DNA from: Cellulophaga sp. Hel_I_12
Lineage (GTDB): Bacteria > Bacteroidota > Bacteroidia > Flavobacteriales > Flavobacteriaceae
DNA: 64,000 bases
Reading direction: 5' to 3'
Assembly: GCF_000799565.1 (NCBI RefSeq)
Contig: NZ_JUHB01000001.1
Location: forward strand, 310,001-374,000
Shown here: positions 7,279 to 17,224 of the stretch, in pieces
How positions within the stretch are numbered: the first letter of the stretch is position 1
How the letters are laid out: each line of letters opens with the position of its first letter
Made by a program: the position numbers and the translations under genes
Notes under the pieces: model-generated
What the model was told of the DNA's origin: nothing
Databases searched by the model: none
What the model saw: the letters and a program-made list of their open reading frames with translations, nothing else

Positions 7279-9810
7279 TTAATTTTTTAGGTTTGTAGTT
7301 GTGCTAATGTCTTTTCCAACGGATAACATATTAGCAAATAATTTATAGGCACCTGTTACTCCTGCCGGTAATTCTCTAAAAAAACTAAGTCCAGTATATA
7401 TATAGTGACCCTTTCCATAAGGGGCTATCAATAAACTGCCTGTTTTGGGCGTCTCATCAACATCATTCATACTTAGAATTGGGGTATATTCACTTGACCA
7501 TTCTCTAGGGAAGTATAAACCGCGTTCTTGTACCCAGCCATTAAAATCTTCAGGGAGAATTTTATTGGGAAAATTAACTAAGCTATGATTTTTTGCTAGA
7601 ATCGACACTTCAGCATCTTCTTCGGTTACGCGATCATTTGATAATTGTAGCTCGAAAGGAGCAATGTTTTCGAACTGTTTATCCCATCGTCCAGCAGTAT
7701 TGTACTGCACAATTAAGGTACCCCCATTTTTTACAAAATCGAGGAGTAATTTCTGTTTAAATTTAAGTTCCGGTACAACATTATAGGCTCTAATCCCCAT
7801 GACGATGGCGTCATATTTTTGTAATTCACTAAGTGAGGAAACCTGAGCAGGATCAATAGTTTGTACGGTATACCCAATTTGTGTTAAGCTTTCAGGCACG
7901 GCGTCACCTGCACCTACAATATAGCCAATATACTGGCCTGCTTTTTTAATATTTAAACGAACAACTTTTGTTTCGGCTGGCATTAAAACAGATTGTTGGG
8001 GAATATGATCGTATGCAATGGTTACCAATTCTTTTTGTATTGCTTCCCCATCAATGTTTAGAATAGGATAAATAAAATTTTCATCTTCCGTATTAGGAGG
8101 GGTTAAAGTGAAATACAAGGTTTGTTCGTCCTCCTTTTTTTTAATACTAAATGGTTTGCTGTCGCTGTCAATTGTCCACCCATTTGGATACTTCAATTGC
8201 AATTCACCTGATGCATTTTCTTTGTGTGCTTTTACAACTACAGCTACTTGCTTAGGCGTACCGTCCGCAAAAATTAGTATTTTATCTTTTATACTTGCCG
8301 TTGCTTTGGGCAGTATTTCAAAAGGCTGGTATAATTCCCCTTTGTCAGATTTTGAATAACGGTATACCACAGGTTTTTCGATCACTAAAGTGGTCCCTTC
8401 TATGGCAAGCGTAAAATATACCTTATGTACTTTAGGGGTTTCGGGCGCACCAATTAAGGCTTGATCTGATACCGTATATTTTCCCAAGCTTCCTTTTTCG
8501 TTTAACCAATACGCATTGGTGTAAGCAGCGCTTTTAGGAATAGTTAAGCTAAGATCGAAATTGAATTTTTTGTTATTTGTTAAATCAATTGCGGCAGCAG
8601 CAGTTGCGGTTGGACTGAGAGAGGCGGAAATTAAATTTATTTTAGCAGTGCTACGGTTTAAGGCTTCAATATTCACCTTTAAAGTACCACCAGGATACGA
8701 AGTGGCATTTTCAGCAGAAGCTTCTAAATACAAGCCTGTTACGGCTTGAATAATAGCCATTAATTCTTGTGATTTTGTGCTCACCCAATGGGTGTCCTTA
8801 TTTTTTTGAAGTAAATTATAGGCCTTTAGCAATTCGGGTAAGTGTACGGAAGGGTCTTTAAAATTGAATTTATTTTCAATGTCATATAAAATTTCACCAA
8901 TAGCTTGACCACCTTCAATTCTTGACCAAGTAGTGTTGATGCCATCAAAAATATTCGTTTTATCTTTGGGTAAATCTCCTTTCAGGAGCTCTATATATTC
9001 TGTTTCTGAACCTCGAGATGTAAGGCGCCCAAAACCTTGACATAAGTGTTGGCTGCTAGCCATGGCAGCAATTTCATTATTTGAAAGTCCTAAATTTGGG
9101 TAGAAAAGTCCAGTATCGAAACTTAATAAATTGGTTTTATCTGCTTCATCAAATTTTTCTTGATTCCCGTAAAACCACCAAGAAGTATTAAAAAATAAGC
9201 GTTTTGGTTGCCAAACATTTGTTTTAGATAATTGGTCTGGATAAATAGCTGGATTGTTCGCTAAGTCAAAGGCTTCGTTACTAAGTAATGCTGATGAAGT
9301 ATGATGCCCATGTGTAGTGCCAGCACTTCTATGATCAAAGCGGTTGATAATGACATCAGGTTTAAAGGTTCTAATAATCCAAACTACATCACTTAAAACA
9401 AGGTCTTTATCCCATATTTTTAAAGTTTCTTTTGGGTGCTTCGAAAAGCCAAAATCTTTTGCTCGGGTAAAAAACTGTTCTCCGCCATCAACGCGTCGCG
9501 CAGCTAAAAGTTCTTGAGTTCTTAATACCCCTAGTAATTCTGAAAGTTCAGGGCCAATTAAGTTTTGTCCACCATCACCTCTTGTTAAGGATAAATAGGC
9601 GGTTTCCGCTTTTACTTCATTTTCTAAATAGGAAATAAGTCGTGTATTTTCATCATCAGGATGCGCCGCGATATAGAGTGCTTTTCCTAAAAAGTTTAAC
9701 TTTTGAATGGCTAAATAAAGGTCAGATGAATTTAATTTTTTTGGCACTTGAGCGGAAATACTATTTGATGCTAAAAGCAGCATCACAAAAAATCCAGTAA
9801 TCTGACGCAT
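7279..9810 (-). CDS. Exported PIG-L/LmbE deacetylase-like protein with C-terminal ThuA-like domain
   Basis: 843 residues with a signal peptide (cleavage near SISAQ). The PIG-L domain (about residues 40-300) has the zinc-site motif AAHPDDE, LTRGDGGQN, the INRFDHR loop and THGHH. The middle is beta-rich, sandwich-like. The C-terminal part (about 625-835) resembles a ThuA/glutamine-amidotransferase-like fold: VQTIDPAQVSSL, YDAIVMGIRAYN, NGGTLIVQYN, GKGHYIYTGLSFFREL. Expected role: deacetylation of an N-acetyl sugar or other glycan outside the cytoplasm. First gene of the operon with the small peptide and symporter. Confidence 0.88.
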   Translation of the reverse strand: MRQITGFFVMLLLASNSISAQVPKKLNSSDLYLAIQKLNFLGKALYIAAHPDDENTRLISYLENEVKAETAYLSLTRGDGGQNLIGPELSELLGVLRTQELLAARRVDGGEQFFTRAKDFGFSKHPKETLKIWDKDLVLSDVVWIIRTFKPDVIINRFDHRSAGTTHGHHTSSALLSNEAFDLANNPAIYPDQLSKTNVWQPKRLFFNTSWWFYGNQEKFDEADKTNLLSFDTGLFYPNLGLSNNEIAAMASSQHLCQGFGRLTSRGSETEYIELLKGDLPKDKTNIFDGINTTWSRIEGGQAIGEILYDIENKFNFKDPSVHLPELLKAYNLLQKNKDTHWVSTKSQELMAIIQAVTGLYLEASAENATSYPGGTLKVNIEALNRSTAKINLISASLSPTATAAAAIDLTNNKKFNFDLSLTIPKSAAYTNAYWLNEKGSLGKYTVSDQALIGAPETPKVHKVYFTLAIEGTTLVIEKPVVYRYSKSDKGELYQPFEILPKATASIKDKILIFADGTPKQVAVVVKAHKENASGELQLKYPNGWTIDSDSKPFSIKKKEDEQTLYFTLTPPNTEDENFIYPILNIDGEAIQKELVTIAYDHIPQQSVLMPAETKVVRLNIKKAGQYIGYIVGAGDAVPESLTQIGYTVQTIDPAQVSSLSELQKYDAIVMGIRAYNVVPELKFKQKLLLDFVKNGGTLIVQYNTAGRWDKQFENIAPFELQLSNDRVTEEDAEVSILAKNHSLVNFPNKILPEDFNGWVQERGLYFPREWSSEYTPILSMNDVDETPKTGSLLIAPYGKGHYIYTGLSFFRELPAGVTGAYKLFANMLSVGKDISTTTNLKN

Positions 9811-9900
9811 AGTCCTATATAATTTAGTTGGTCTCCAAATATAAATATATTAATAAGGAGATACTAGTTTTTAAAGTTACTTTAACAAAAGGGTAGGCTG

Positions 9901-10470
9901 CTAATCTATATTTTCGTTAATACTTTGATCTTGGTTGTATTCGTATATCTGCACCAGTGCTACTCCTTTCTGTAAAACCAAATTATTAGGATAGGTTAAA
10001 ATTTCTCCATTACTTCGGCGCAAGTGAAGATGAAAAGCTCTGATATCTTCTATAACATATGTTTCGTGTCCGTTTTTATCGGTTTCATGAATCTCCTTAT
10101 CAAATATTCTAATGGTATTTCCTATTTTAAAAGGGTAAGAAAAAAAGATAATAACTCCAGCAGTGATGTTGCTCAAAATAGACCATTGAGCAAATAAGGC
10201 CACCCCAATAACAGCAAATACAGAAGCTAAAATAGCCCCCAGATCCTTGACATTAACACTCCATACTGGAATTAAAACACCTATAGCAATTAAAGTAAGC
10301 GTTATTGAAATATATTTAACAATTAAATTTGTTCTTACTTTATCAAAATCTCCAATTTTACCCACTTTGCGAACGGCTTTGGTGAAAATGAATTTCAAGA
10401 TAAGGATAATTATAATCGTAATTAACGATGTTATTAATTCTTCTTGATGATTAATCAAAAATTGTTTCAT
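9901..10470 (-). CDS. Small MscS-family mechanosensitive channel
   Basis: 189 residues, shorter than E. coli MscS (286). Three hydrophobic segments (about 12-32, 50-70, 75-120) precede the beta domain. The pore and post-pore region is visible as ILASVFAVIGVALFAQWSIL and SNITAGVIIFFSYPFKIGN, followed by EDIRAFHLHLRRSNGEILTYPNNLV. The C-terminal cytoplasmic domain is reduced. Probable role: osmotic release channel in the inner membrane. Confidence 0.88.
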   Translation of the reverse strand: MKQFLINHQEELITSLITIIIILILKFIFTKAVRKVGKIGDFDKVRTNLIVKYISITLTLIAIGVLIPVWSVNVKDLGAILASVFAVIGVALFAQWSILSNITAGVIIFFSYPFKIGNTIRIFDKEIHETDKNGHETYVIEDIRAFHLHLRRSNGEILTYPNNLVLQKGVALVQIYEYNQDQSINENID

Positions 10471-10657
10471 TTATTTTTTAGTTTGAATGTTGTCTACAGC
10501 AATGGGTCTCAATAAAATAAAGGTACTAGGCTAAAATGGTTTCAATGATGAACTGCAAATTAAGTCATAGGGAAGCACAAAAGCCAAAACCCCTTTTATA
10601 ATTCTCAAAAGCCCATCCTTAACCCTAAGCTAGCGATTGATTTTTTTTAATCTTAAA

Positions 10658-11593
10658 TTACAATCCTAAACTGTCGCGCAAAAATAAGTCACTATTCTTA
10701 TTTTGTTCCCAATAAGGTGTTATAATTCTTTTGTTTTTTTGAGCTGAAGAAATTAAAATTCCATTTTCACTAGTTTCAGTCCAGCTTTCAATGCTGTATG
10801 GAAATTGTGTTGTAAATTGAATGGTTATGGTTCTTTTAAGTTCTGTATAATTGATGCTGTAACTGGTAAGTCCGGCTTCTAAAGTTTCCATTTGTGCGGT
10901 AGCATTTTGTGCTTTCATTTCTTTATGGTACACACGAATATATTCAAAAGAGGGGATGATACTTACTTCACCTACTGGTAATTGAGTTGGATTTATTCTT
11001 ATTTTATTCCATATTTCATCTTCAAGTAAGGTTTTATCCAATGAAAATTCTTGATCACCTTCCCTTTCAAAATAGGAATAGGAGGCTATATCAAATTTTT
11101 CTTTATTATTTAATTGTGCATATACTTGACCACACCATTCTTGCGCAGAAAACGAAGCTTTTAAGGCATGCGAATGATCACCAACAGGATAAAAAATACT
11201 CGTCATAATCGAGTAGGGGTAAATTCCGGTCAGGTAATTTTTAGTACTGTTAAGTTTTAAAACAGGAATATTATCAGGATTTGGACGATCGGCCTTGACT
11301 TGTTTTTCGGCAGAAAAGGGCTCCGTAACATAAATAAGTACGGCACTGCCATTTCTTAATTCTCCATAACGCGATTGTTGTAAGGTGTAGGAGGTTATTT
11401 CGGCCTTACCCGCATACCAGTATTTTTTAAATTCTTCGGTATGTTGTTTTTTAGGCACGTTGCTCACTGAAGTATCTTCAGTAGTAGCTACACTCACTTC
11501 TGTGCTGGTGGTTTCTTCTTTACAAGAAATAAATAGGGATAACACAAGGGCAGAGGTAAAGATAGTCAGTTTGTTTTTCAGGAACTTTGTCAT
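10658..11593 (-). CDS. Conserved lipoprotein of unknown function
   Basis: 311 residues from the ATG at 11593 (MTKFLKNKLTIFTSALVL). The lipobox is LFISC at about residue 25, so the mature protein is a lipoprotein; an upstream start at 11644 would spoil the signal. The mature part is mostly beta-prone, including HTEEFKKYWYAGKAEITSY, EPFSAEKQVKADRPNPDN and YFEREGDQEFSLD. Homologues next to maf have sometimes been labelled septum formation inhibitor, but I see no Maf motif. It lies 118 bases downstream of maf and could be co-transcribed with it. Function unknown. Confidence 0.75.
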   Translation of the reverse strand: MTKFLKNKLTIFTSALVLSLFISCKEETTSTEVSVATTEDTSVSNVPKKQHTEEFKKYWYAGKAEITSYTLQQSRYGELRNGSAVLIYVTEPFSAEKQVKADRPNPDNIPVLKLNSTKNYLTGIYPYSIMTSIFYPVGDHSHALKASFSAQEWCGQVYAQLNNKEKFDIASYSYFEREGDQEFSLDKTLLEDEIWNKIRINPTQLPVGEVSIIPSFEYIRVYHKEMKAQNATAQMETLEAGLTSYSINYTELKRTITIQFTTQFPYSIESWTETSENGILISSAQKNKRIITPYWEQNKNSDLFLRDSLGL

Positions 11594-11711
11594 GATATTT
11601 TTTTTATAAAAATACGAAGTCTTGAGTCGAAAGTCAAATGTCAAAAGTCAAATGTTGTTTGTAGTTTTAAAGTTTAAATTTTCAAATTATAGTTTAAAAA
11701 TTTATGGTCAA

Positions 11712-12302
11712 CTAACAGGCAGCCAACGCCATCAAAGTTTCATGCACCAAATGCGTCGGCAAACCTACTACATTGGCGTAAGAGCCTTTTATTTCTTCGA
11801 TGCCAATAAGTCCTATCCATTCTTGAATTCCGTATCCGCCTGCTTTATCAAAAGGTTTAAAAGAATGTATGTAATACCAAATTTCTTCATCGCTAAGAGA
11901 TTTAAATTTTACATGGGTAGTACTATGAAGTGTTTTTTGAAACGCTGCCGTGGTAAAACATACGGAAGTAATGACTTCATGCCAATCGTTGGATAAAGTT
12001 TTTAGCATTTCATATGCTTCAGTTTGGTCCGCCGGTTTTGCCAAAGAGACATGATTATGCCAAACGACCGTGTCGGAAGTAATCACAACTTGATTTTTTG
12101 TTAGTGTACCTTTAAATTTTGAAGCTTTAAGTACCGCTAAATAGTCTGATATTTCGCTGCCTTTTAAATGCTCTGGGTATACTTCGTCGATAGGTCGAAC
12201 ATCGATGCTTACTTCGATGGCTAAATCCTCAAAGAATTGCTTTCTTCTTGGTGATCCAGAAGCTAAAATTATATCTAGCGTTTTTAATTTTTCGGTCCAC
12301 AT
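11712..12302 (-). CDS. maf: Maf family nucleotide pyrophosphatase
   Basis: 196 residues. The Maf signature is at the N-terminus, ILASGSPRRKQFFEDL, followed by KASKF and the active-site ITSDTVV. PFDKAGGYGIQ and GSYANVVGLP near the C-terminus complete the family pattern. Known members hydrolyse dTTP/UTP or modified nucleotides to monophosphates, in the cytoplasm. It follows the KdsC-like gene with a 5-base gap, so the DUF2520-KdsC-Maf genes look like one operon. Confidence 0.95.
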   Translation of the reverse strand: MWTEKLKTLDIILASGSPRRKQFFEDLAIEVSIDVRPIDEVYPEHLKGSEISDYLAVLKASKFKGTLTKNQVVITSDTVVWHNHVSLAKPADQTEAYEMLKTLSNDWHEVITSVCFTTAAFQKTLHSTTHVKFKSLSDEEIWYYIHSFKPFDKAGGYGIQEWIGLIGIEEIKGSYANVVGLPTHLVHETLMALAAC

Positions 12303-12307
12303 ACCAC

Positions 12308-12835
12308 TTACGCATTTTGCGCATCAAAATTACCATACCAATCGCCTCGCACTTTTAATACTTGCTCAATAACATCACGTACGCAACCTTCACCGCCATT
12401 TTTATGAGAAATATATTTTGAAATCGATTTCACTTCAGGCACAGCATCTTGCGGACAAGTAGCTAAGCCCACCAATTGCATGACGGGAAGATCAGGCAAG
12501 TCATCGCCCATATACAATACTTCTTCTGCTTTGATGTTCTTGGCTTTTAAAAATTCTTGTAATTCATTTTCTTTATGATGTGCTCCCAAATAAATATCTT
12601 TTACCCCTAACATTTTTAGTCGCTCTCGAACGCCTTCATTGGTCCCTCCCGAGATAATACACACATGATAGCCTTTAGTTAAGGCTGTTTTTAAGGCATA
12701 ACCATCCTTAACACTCATTTTTCGAAGCATCTCTCCCGTACTGGTAATGAGCAAACTACCATCGGTAAAAACGCCGTCCACATCAAAAACAAAGGTGGTA
12801 ATCTGGTTTAAATATTCTTTGTAACTTTTTTCCAT
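12308..12835 (-). CDS. kdsC: KdsC-like HAD phosphatase (Kdo-8-phosphate phosphatase)
   Basis: 175 residues, the usual size for the cap-less KdsC type. HAD motif I is FVFDVDGVFTDGSLL with both catalytic Asp residues; motif II IISGG; motif IV YMGDDLPDLPVM. KdsC removes phosphate from Kdo-8-P in lipopolysaccharide core synthesis. It is followed 5 bases later by maf and preceded by the DUF2520 gene. Confidence 0.9.
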   Translation of the reverse strand: MEKSYKEYLNQITTFVFDVDGVFTDGSLLITSTGEMLRKMSVKDGYALKTALTKGYHVCIISGGTNEGVRERLKMLGVKDIYLGAHHKENELQEFLKAKNIKAEEVLYMGDDLPDLPVMQLVGLATCPQDAVPEVKSISKYISHKNGGEGCVRDVIEQVLKVRGDWYGNFDAQNA

Positions 12836-12867
12836 TCGTATTTTTTTTTGAGCTCCTATGTAAAGGT

Positions 12868-13626
12868 TTATATTTTTTTTTGAATTGATTCGCTGAGTAG
12901 TTTATAAATTTTTTGATTATTTTTTGAAGTCAATTGCTCTAGGTGAGCTTGCATGGTTTGAATGTCATTGCGCATGGCTGGTCCAGTTTGTGCTTCTAAG
13001 GGAGTCAAAGCATTAATTTTTAATGCGGTCTCCTGAATCAATGGTTTTAAAATTTCGAACGAAACCTTATTCTCTTCACAAATTTCTTGTCCAATCCGGT
13101 ACATATAGTTGGTGAAATTATTCACAAAAACTGCGGCTAAATGAAGACTTTGCCGTTGTTCAGTGCTAATATCATAAACGACATCAGAAATGGTTTCGGC
13201 GATGAAGTGAAGTATTTTGAGATCTTCGTTTTTGCTTGTTTCTAAGCAAATGGGAATTGTTCTGAAGTTTAATTTTTTTCCTTTTGTAAAGGTCTGTAAT
13301 GGATAAAAAACACCGTAATTACGTACTTCCGAAAGCGCGGTTACGGGAACGCTACCTGAGGTGTGCACCACTAAACCATTCAGGTGTACTAACTGTTTTG
13401 CAAGGGGTTGAATCGCATCATCACTTACTGAAATGATGTACACATCAGCCTTTTTTATAGTTTCTAAGGCTTCCGTTGTTTCTGTTTTCGTAGCAAAATG
13501 AGCTAATGATTTTTTACTTCTACCAACTACTTGTACCACGTTAATTGTGTTGTAAGCTAAAAAGGTATCAAACAATTGCGTTGCGACATTACCCGTGCCA
13601 ATAAGTACTACTGAAACCATGCTCAA
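12868..13626 (-). CDS. Rossmann-fold plus DUF2520 protein
   Basis: 252 residues. The N-terminal Rossmann domain begins VVLIGTGNVATQLFDTF (GxGNxA), similar to F420/NADP oxidoreductases. The C-terminal helical DUF2520 region contains HLAAVFVNNFTNYMY and TGPAMRNDIQTMQAHL. The family resembles ketopantoate/prephenate-type reductases but has no settled substrate. First gene of the DUF2520-KdsC-Maf operon; its start is 322 bases from the divergent ccsBA gene. Confidence 0.9.
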   Translation of the reverse strand: MSMVSVVLIGTGNVATQLFDTFLAYNTINVVQVVGRSKKSLAHFATKTETTEALETIKKADVYIISVSDDAIQPLAKQLVHLNGLVVHTSGSVPVTALSEVRNYGVFYPLQTFTKGKKLNFRTIPICLETSKNEDLKILHFIAETISDVVYDISTEQRQSLHLAAVFVNNFTNYMYRIGQEICEENKVSFEILKPLIQETALKINALTPLEAQTGPAMRNDIQTMQAHLEQLTSKNNQKIYKLLSESIQKKI

Positions 13627-13948
13627 AAGTACAAATTTTAAAAATTAAGTGACACCATTTCATTTTAATTTTAATTGGAGCTATGCGAAAAATCAGTTCA
13701 GAATTATTTTAGATCTATTTCTTAAAAAATAAGAAATAATTAACATCTTAAAGCTGCTTTTTGCTGAATATTACTTTCTAAATACTGTCAAAAGACCGTA
13801 CTTTTGCATACTAAAATTTAAATGGATTTTTTTTCAAGTATTTTGCCTTTGCAAATGGCTGCATGTTGATACGTACTTAACTCACGAATTGCTTTTAAAG
13901 TCCGAGTTTAGTCTTAAAAACCATTAAAATAAATTTAAAAATTACCAA
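13627..13948. other. Divergent intergenic region with a ccsBA promoter candidate
   Basis: No reading frame of note. On the plus strand TACTTTTG at 13799-13806 matches TAnnTTTG and would give ccsBA a leader of about 135 bases. The rest is AT-rich and I see no hairpin or repeat. Confidence 0.4.
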
Positions 13949-16900
13949 ATGAAAGAACTGCTTAAGAAGTACCTCTTTTCGACCCGATTAATGTCTCTTT
14001 TGTTTATTGTTTTTGCCACGGCTATGGCCTTCGGTACGTTTATCGAAAGTTGGTATAGTACGGCGACAGCTCGAATTTATATTTATAACGCCTGGTGGTT
14101 CGAGGCTATCATGGTTTTCTTTGTTATAAATTTCGCAGGCAACATGTTTAGGTATAAATTATTCAGTTGGAGTAAATGGCCTGTTTTTTTACTTCATGCG
14201 TCTTGGATTTTAATAATCGTAGGTGCTTTTGTAACACGCTATATTAGTTTTGAAGGGATGATGCCTATTCGTGAAGGTGCATCAGAGAAGGTTTTTTATT
14301 CTGATAAAACCTTTTTAAATGTGAATGTAGACGGATTGATCGATGGCGAAAAACTTAGGAAGCCACTAGAGCATCCAATTATTGTTACTTCTGAAGGCAT
14401 AAAATCTACATTGCCATGGCGACAAGATTTTAATGGACAAGATTTTAAAATTTCTTTTGTTGAATTTATTGAAGGCGCTAAAGAAGATATAATTCCTGAT
14501 GAAAAAGGCAGTCAATATTTAAAAATAGTGGAATCGAGTGGGGGAGAACGGCACGATCATTACCTTGAAAATGGTGAAATATCCAGCATACATAATGTAT
14601 TGTTCTCATTAAATAAACCTACGGAAGGTGCTATCAATATTGTTACCACTGATAGTACGTATCAAATAAAATCACCTTTTGAAGGCGATTTTATGCGAAT
14701 GGCAGATCAATTTACAGGGATCTTAACCAAAGATAGTCTGCAAACCCTTCAATTACGTTCTTTGTATAACGTGGCAGGAATGCAATTTGTAATGCCTGAC
14801 CCTCTAATGAGAGGATCTTATGGAATCGTAAAAGTTCCAGAAGAAGAAAGAACAGAAAAAACAAGAGACGCTATTGTACTCGAAATAAGCTCAAACGGTG
14901 AAACGGTACAGCAAAAAATATTAGGTGGTCAAGGAAATGCAGATTACTCTAATCCTGTGACTGTAGGTGGTCTGGACTTTACGATTCGCTACGGGTCTAA
15001 AGTGTATGAATTACCTTTTAATGTGCGTTTAAACGATTTTATTGCTGAAAAATATCCAGGCACTGAAAGAGGATTTTCTTCTTTTATGAGTAAAGTTACG
15101 GTAGAGGATGAACGGCCATTTGACTATGATATTTATATGAACCATGTATTAGATCACAAAGGCTATCGTTTTTTTCAAGCCAATTTTGATCCTGACGAAA
15201 AGGGTACAGGTTTATCCGTAAATCACGATTTTTATGGAACTTGGATTACCTATATTGGTTATTTTCTCTTATATATTGGTCTTATGGGTATTATGTTTTT
15301 TGGAAAAACCAGATTTAGAGATTTAGCAAAATCATTAGATAAATTAAACGAAAAGAAAAAAAGCATACTTTCACTTATACTTCTGTTGAGTTTAAATTTA
15401 GGAATTCAAGCACAAGAAACACACAGCGCTGATGATGGTCATAATCATGCAGCAAAAACAACTGAAGTACATACTGAAGACGATGGTCATGCTCATGCTG
15501 CCCAGCCAAATGAGGCTCAATTAGATTCGATTTTACAAACTACTATTGTTCCTAAAGAGCATGCTTTGGCCTTTGGAAAATTGGTTATTCAAGATGAAGG
15601 TGGCCGAATGAAGCCTATTAACACCTATTCCTCAGAGCTTCTAAGAAAATTAAGTTTTAAAGAAAAATATAATGACTTAAACTCGGATCAGGTTTTGGTT
15701 TCAATGATGCTAAATCCTGCTTTGTGGTATAACATAGAATTTATAGCCTTAGACAAGAAAGGCAAAAACGATAGTATTCGAAAGATAATAGGCGTACCCA
15801 ACGAGCAGCGGTACGTTAAAGCCACCGATTTTTTTGACAAAGAAGGGCAATCAAAATTTGAACCTTATTTAGAAAAAGCCTTTTCCACCAATAATCCAAA
15901 TAAATTTGAAACCGATATAAAGGACACCTATCTACGATTAGGTCTTTTAAATAGAACTTTAGGTGGTGAAATTCTGAAAATATTTCCCCTATTAGATGAT
16001 GAAAATAATAAATGGATTTCAGCTGTTGAATACCGCTCAGGAAATATTCAGGTAAGTGATTCTCTATATGGTAATTTCATCAATAATGGGTTGCCCTTGT
16101 ATGTAATGACTTTACGAAATGCTATAAAGACAAATGATTTTTCTCAAGCGGATGAATTATTAAAAGCCTTCAAAAAGAATCAATTAAATCATGGTTTTGA
16201 AGTTTTGCCCTCTGAAAATAGAATAAATGCAGAAGTCATTTACAATAAGGCCGATATTTTTAATCGTCTCTATAAATTCTATGCCCTAGTAGGTTTAATG
16301 ATGTTTTTCTTTTTAATTTTTCAAATATTTAAAGATAGAAAAGCATTACGTATCGGTATTAAAACGTTTAAAATACTAATTTGGGTTCTATTTATCCTAC
16401 ATACCTCTGGATTACTTTTACGCTGGTATATTTCGGGTAATGCTCCTTGGAGTGATGCTTACGAAAGTATTTTGTATGTTTCTTGGGCCACTATGGGAAT
16501 GGGATTAGCCTTTAGTAAAAAGAGTGATTTTACCATAGCAGCGACTTCATTTATCGTGTCTATGTTGTTGTGGATTGCCCATGGCAACTGGGTAGATCCC
16601 GCCATTGCTAACCTGCAGCCTGTATTAGATAGTTATTGGTTAATGATTCACGTATCTGTAATCGTAGGTAGTTATGGGCCATTAACGGTGGGGATGATTT
16701 TAGGTGTTGTTTGCCTAATTTTAATGCTTTTAATGAACCAAAAAAATAAAGCAAAAATTGAACATACCATTAAAGAGCTCACCGTTATTAATGAATTAGC
16801 GCTTACCATTGGTTTGGTGATGTTAACTATCGGGAACTTTTTAGGAGGGCAATGGGCTAATGAAAGCTGGGGGCGTTATTGGGGCTGGGATCCAAAAGAA

Positions 16901-17182
16901 ACTTGGGCGCTAATTTCAATTATGGTATATGCCTTTGTTTTACATATGCGCTTAGTGCCAGGTTTGCGTGGTAAATGGATCTTTAATTTTGCGAGCGTGG
17001 TGGCCTTTGCGAGTATTATGATGACGTATTTTGGGGTAAACTTTTACCTAGCCGGCTTGCATAGTTATGCCAGTGGAGCTCAAGTAATAACACCAGCATT
17101 TATTTATTACTTGGTATTTGGAGTTGTACTACTTGGTGCTGTTAGCTTTTGGCGCTATCGCATATATAATCCCAAAAAATAA
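13949..17182 (+). CDS. ccsBA: Fused cytochrome c maturation protein CcsBA (ResB-ResC)
   Basis: 1077 residues. The ResB/CcsB part fills about residues 1-460 with membrane helices near the N-terminus and at about 430. The CcsA part is C-terminal (about 780-1070), with the haem-handling motif WGRYWGWDPKETWAL and flanking conserved His residues. System II machinery exports haem and attaches it to apocytochromes c, here including the cytochrome c lipoprotein at 35887. Between the two parts lies a His-rich repeat (ADDGHNHAAK, TEDDGHAHAAQ), probably periplasmic and metal- or haem-binding. The fusion is common in Bacteroidota. Confidence 0.95.
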   Translation: MKELLKKYLFSTRLMSLLFIVFATAMAFGTFIESWYSTATARIYIYNAWWFEAIMVFFVINFAGNMFRYKLFSWSKWPVFLLHASWILIIVGAFVTRYISFEGMMPIREGASEKVFYSDKTFLNVNVDGLIDGEKLRKPLEHPIIVTSEGIKSTLPWRQDFNGQDFKISFVEFIEGAKEDIIPDEKGSQYLKIVESSGGERHDHYLENGEISSIHNVLFSLNKPTEGAINIVTTDSTYQIKSPFEGDFMRMADQFTGILTKDSLQTLQLRSLYNVAGMQFVMPDPLMRGSYGIVKVPEEERTEKTRDAIVLEISSNGETVQQKILGGQGNADYSNPVTVGGLDFTIRYGSKVYELPFNVRLNDFIAEKYPGTERGFSSFMSKVTVEDERPFDYDIYMNHVLDHKGYRFFQANFDPDEKGTGLSVNHDFYGTWITYIGYFLLYIGLMGIMFFGKTRFRDLAKSLDKLNEKKKSILSLILLLSLNLGIQAQETHSADDGHNHAAKTTEVHTEDDGHAHAAQPNEAQLDSILQTTIVPKEHALAFGKLVIQDEGGRMKPINTYSSELLRKLSFKEKYNDLNSDQVLVSMMLNPALWYNIEFIALDKKGKNDSIRKIIGVPNEQRYVKATDFFDKEGQSKFEPYLEKAFSTNNPNKFETDIKDTYLRLGLLNRTLGGEILKIFPLLDDENNKWISAVEYRSGNIQVSDSLYGNFINNGLPLYVMTLRNAIKTNDFSQADELLKAFKKNQLNHGFEVLPSENRINAEVIYNKADIFNRLYKFYALVGLMMFFFLIFQIFKDRKALRIGIKTFKILIWVLFILHTSGLLLRWYISGNAPWSDAYESILYVSWATMGMGLAFSKKSDFTIAATSFIVSMLLWIAHGNWVDPAIANLQPVLDSYWLMIHVSVIVGSYGPLTVGMILGVVCLILMLLMNQKNKAKIEHTIKELTVINELALTIGLVMLTIGNFLGGQWANESWGRYWGWDPKETWALISIMVYAFVLHMRLVPGLRGKWIFNFASVVAFASIMMTYFGVNFYLAGLHSYASGAQVITPAFIYYLVFGVVLLGAVSFWRYRIYNPKK

Positions 17183-17224
17183 TAATGTAATTTTAGTACT
17201 TCAGATTTATAAAAAATAAAAATC

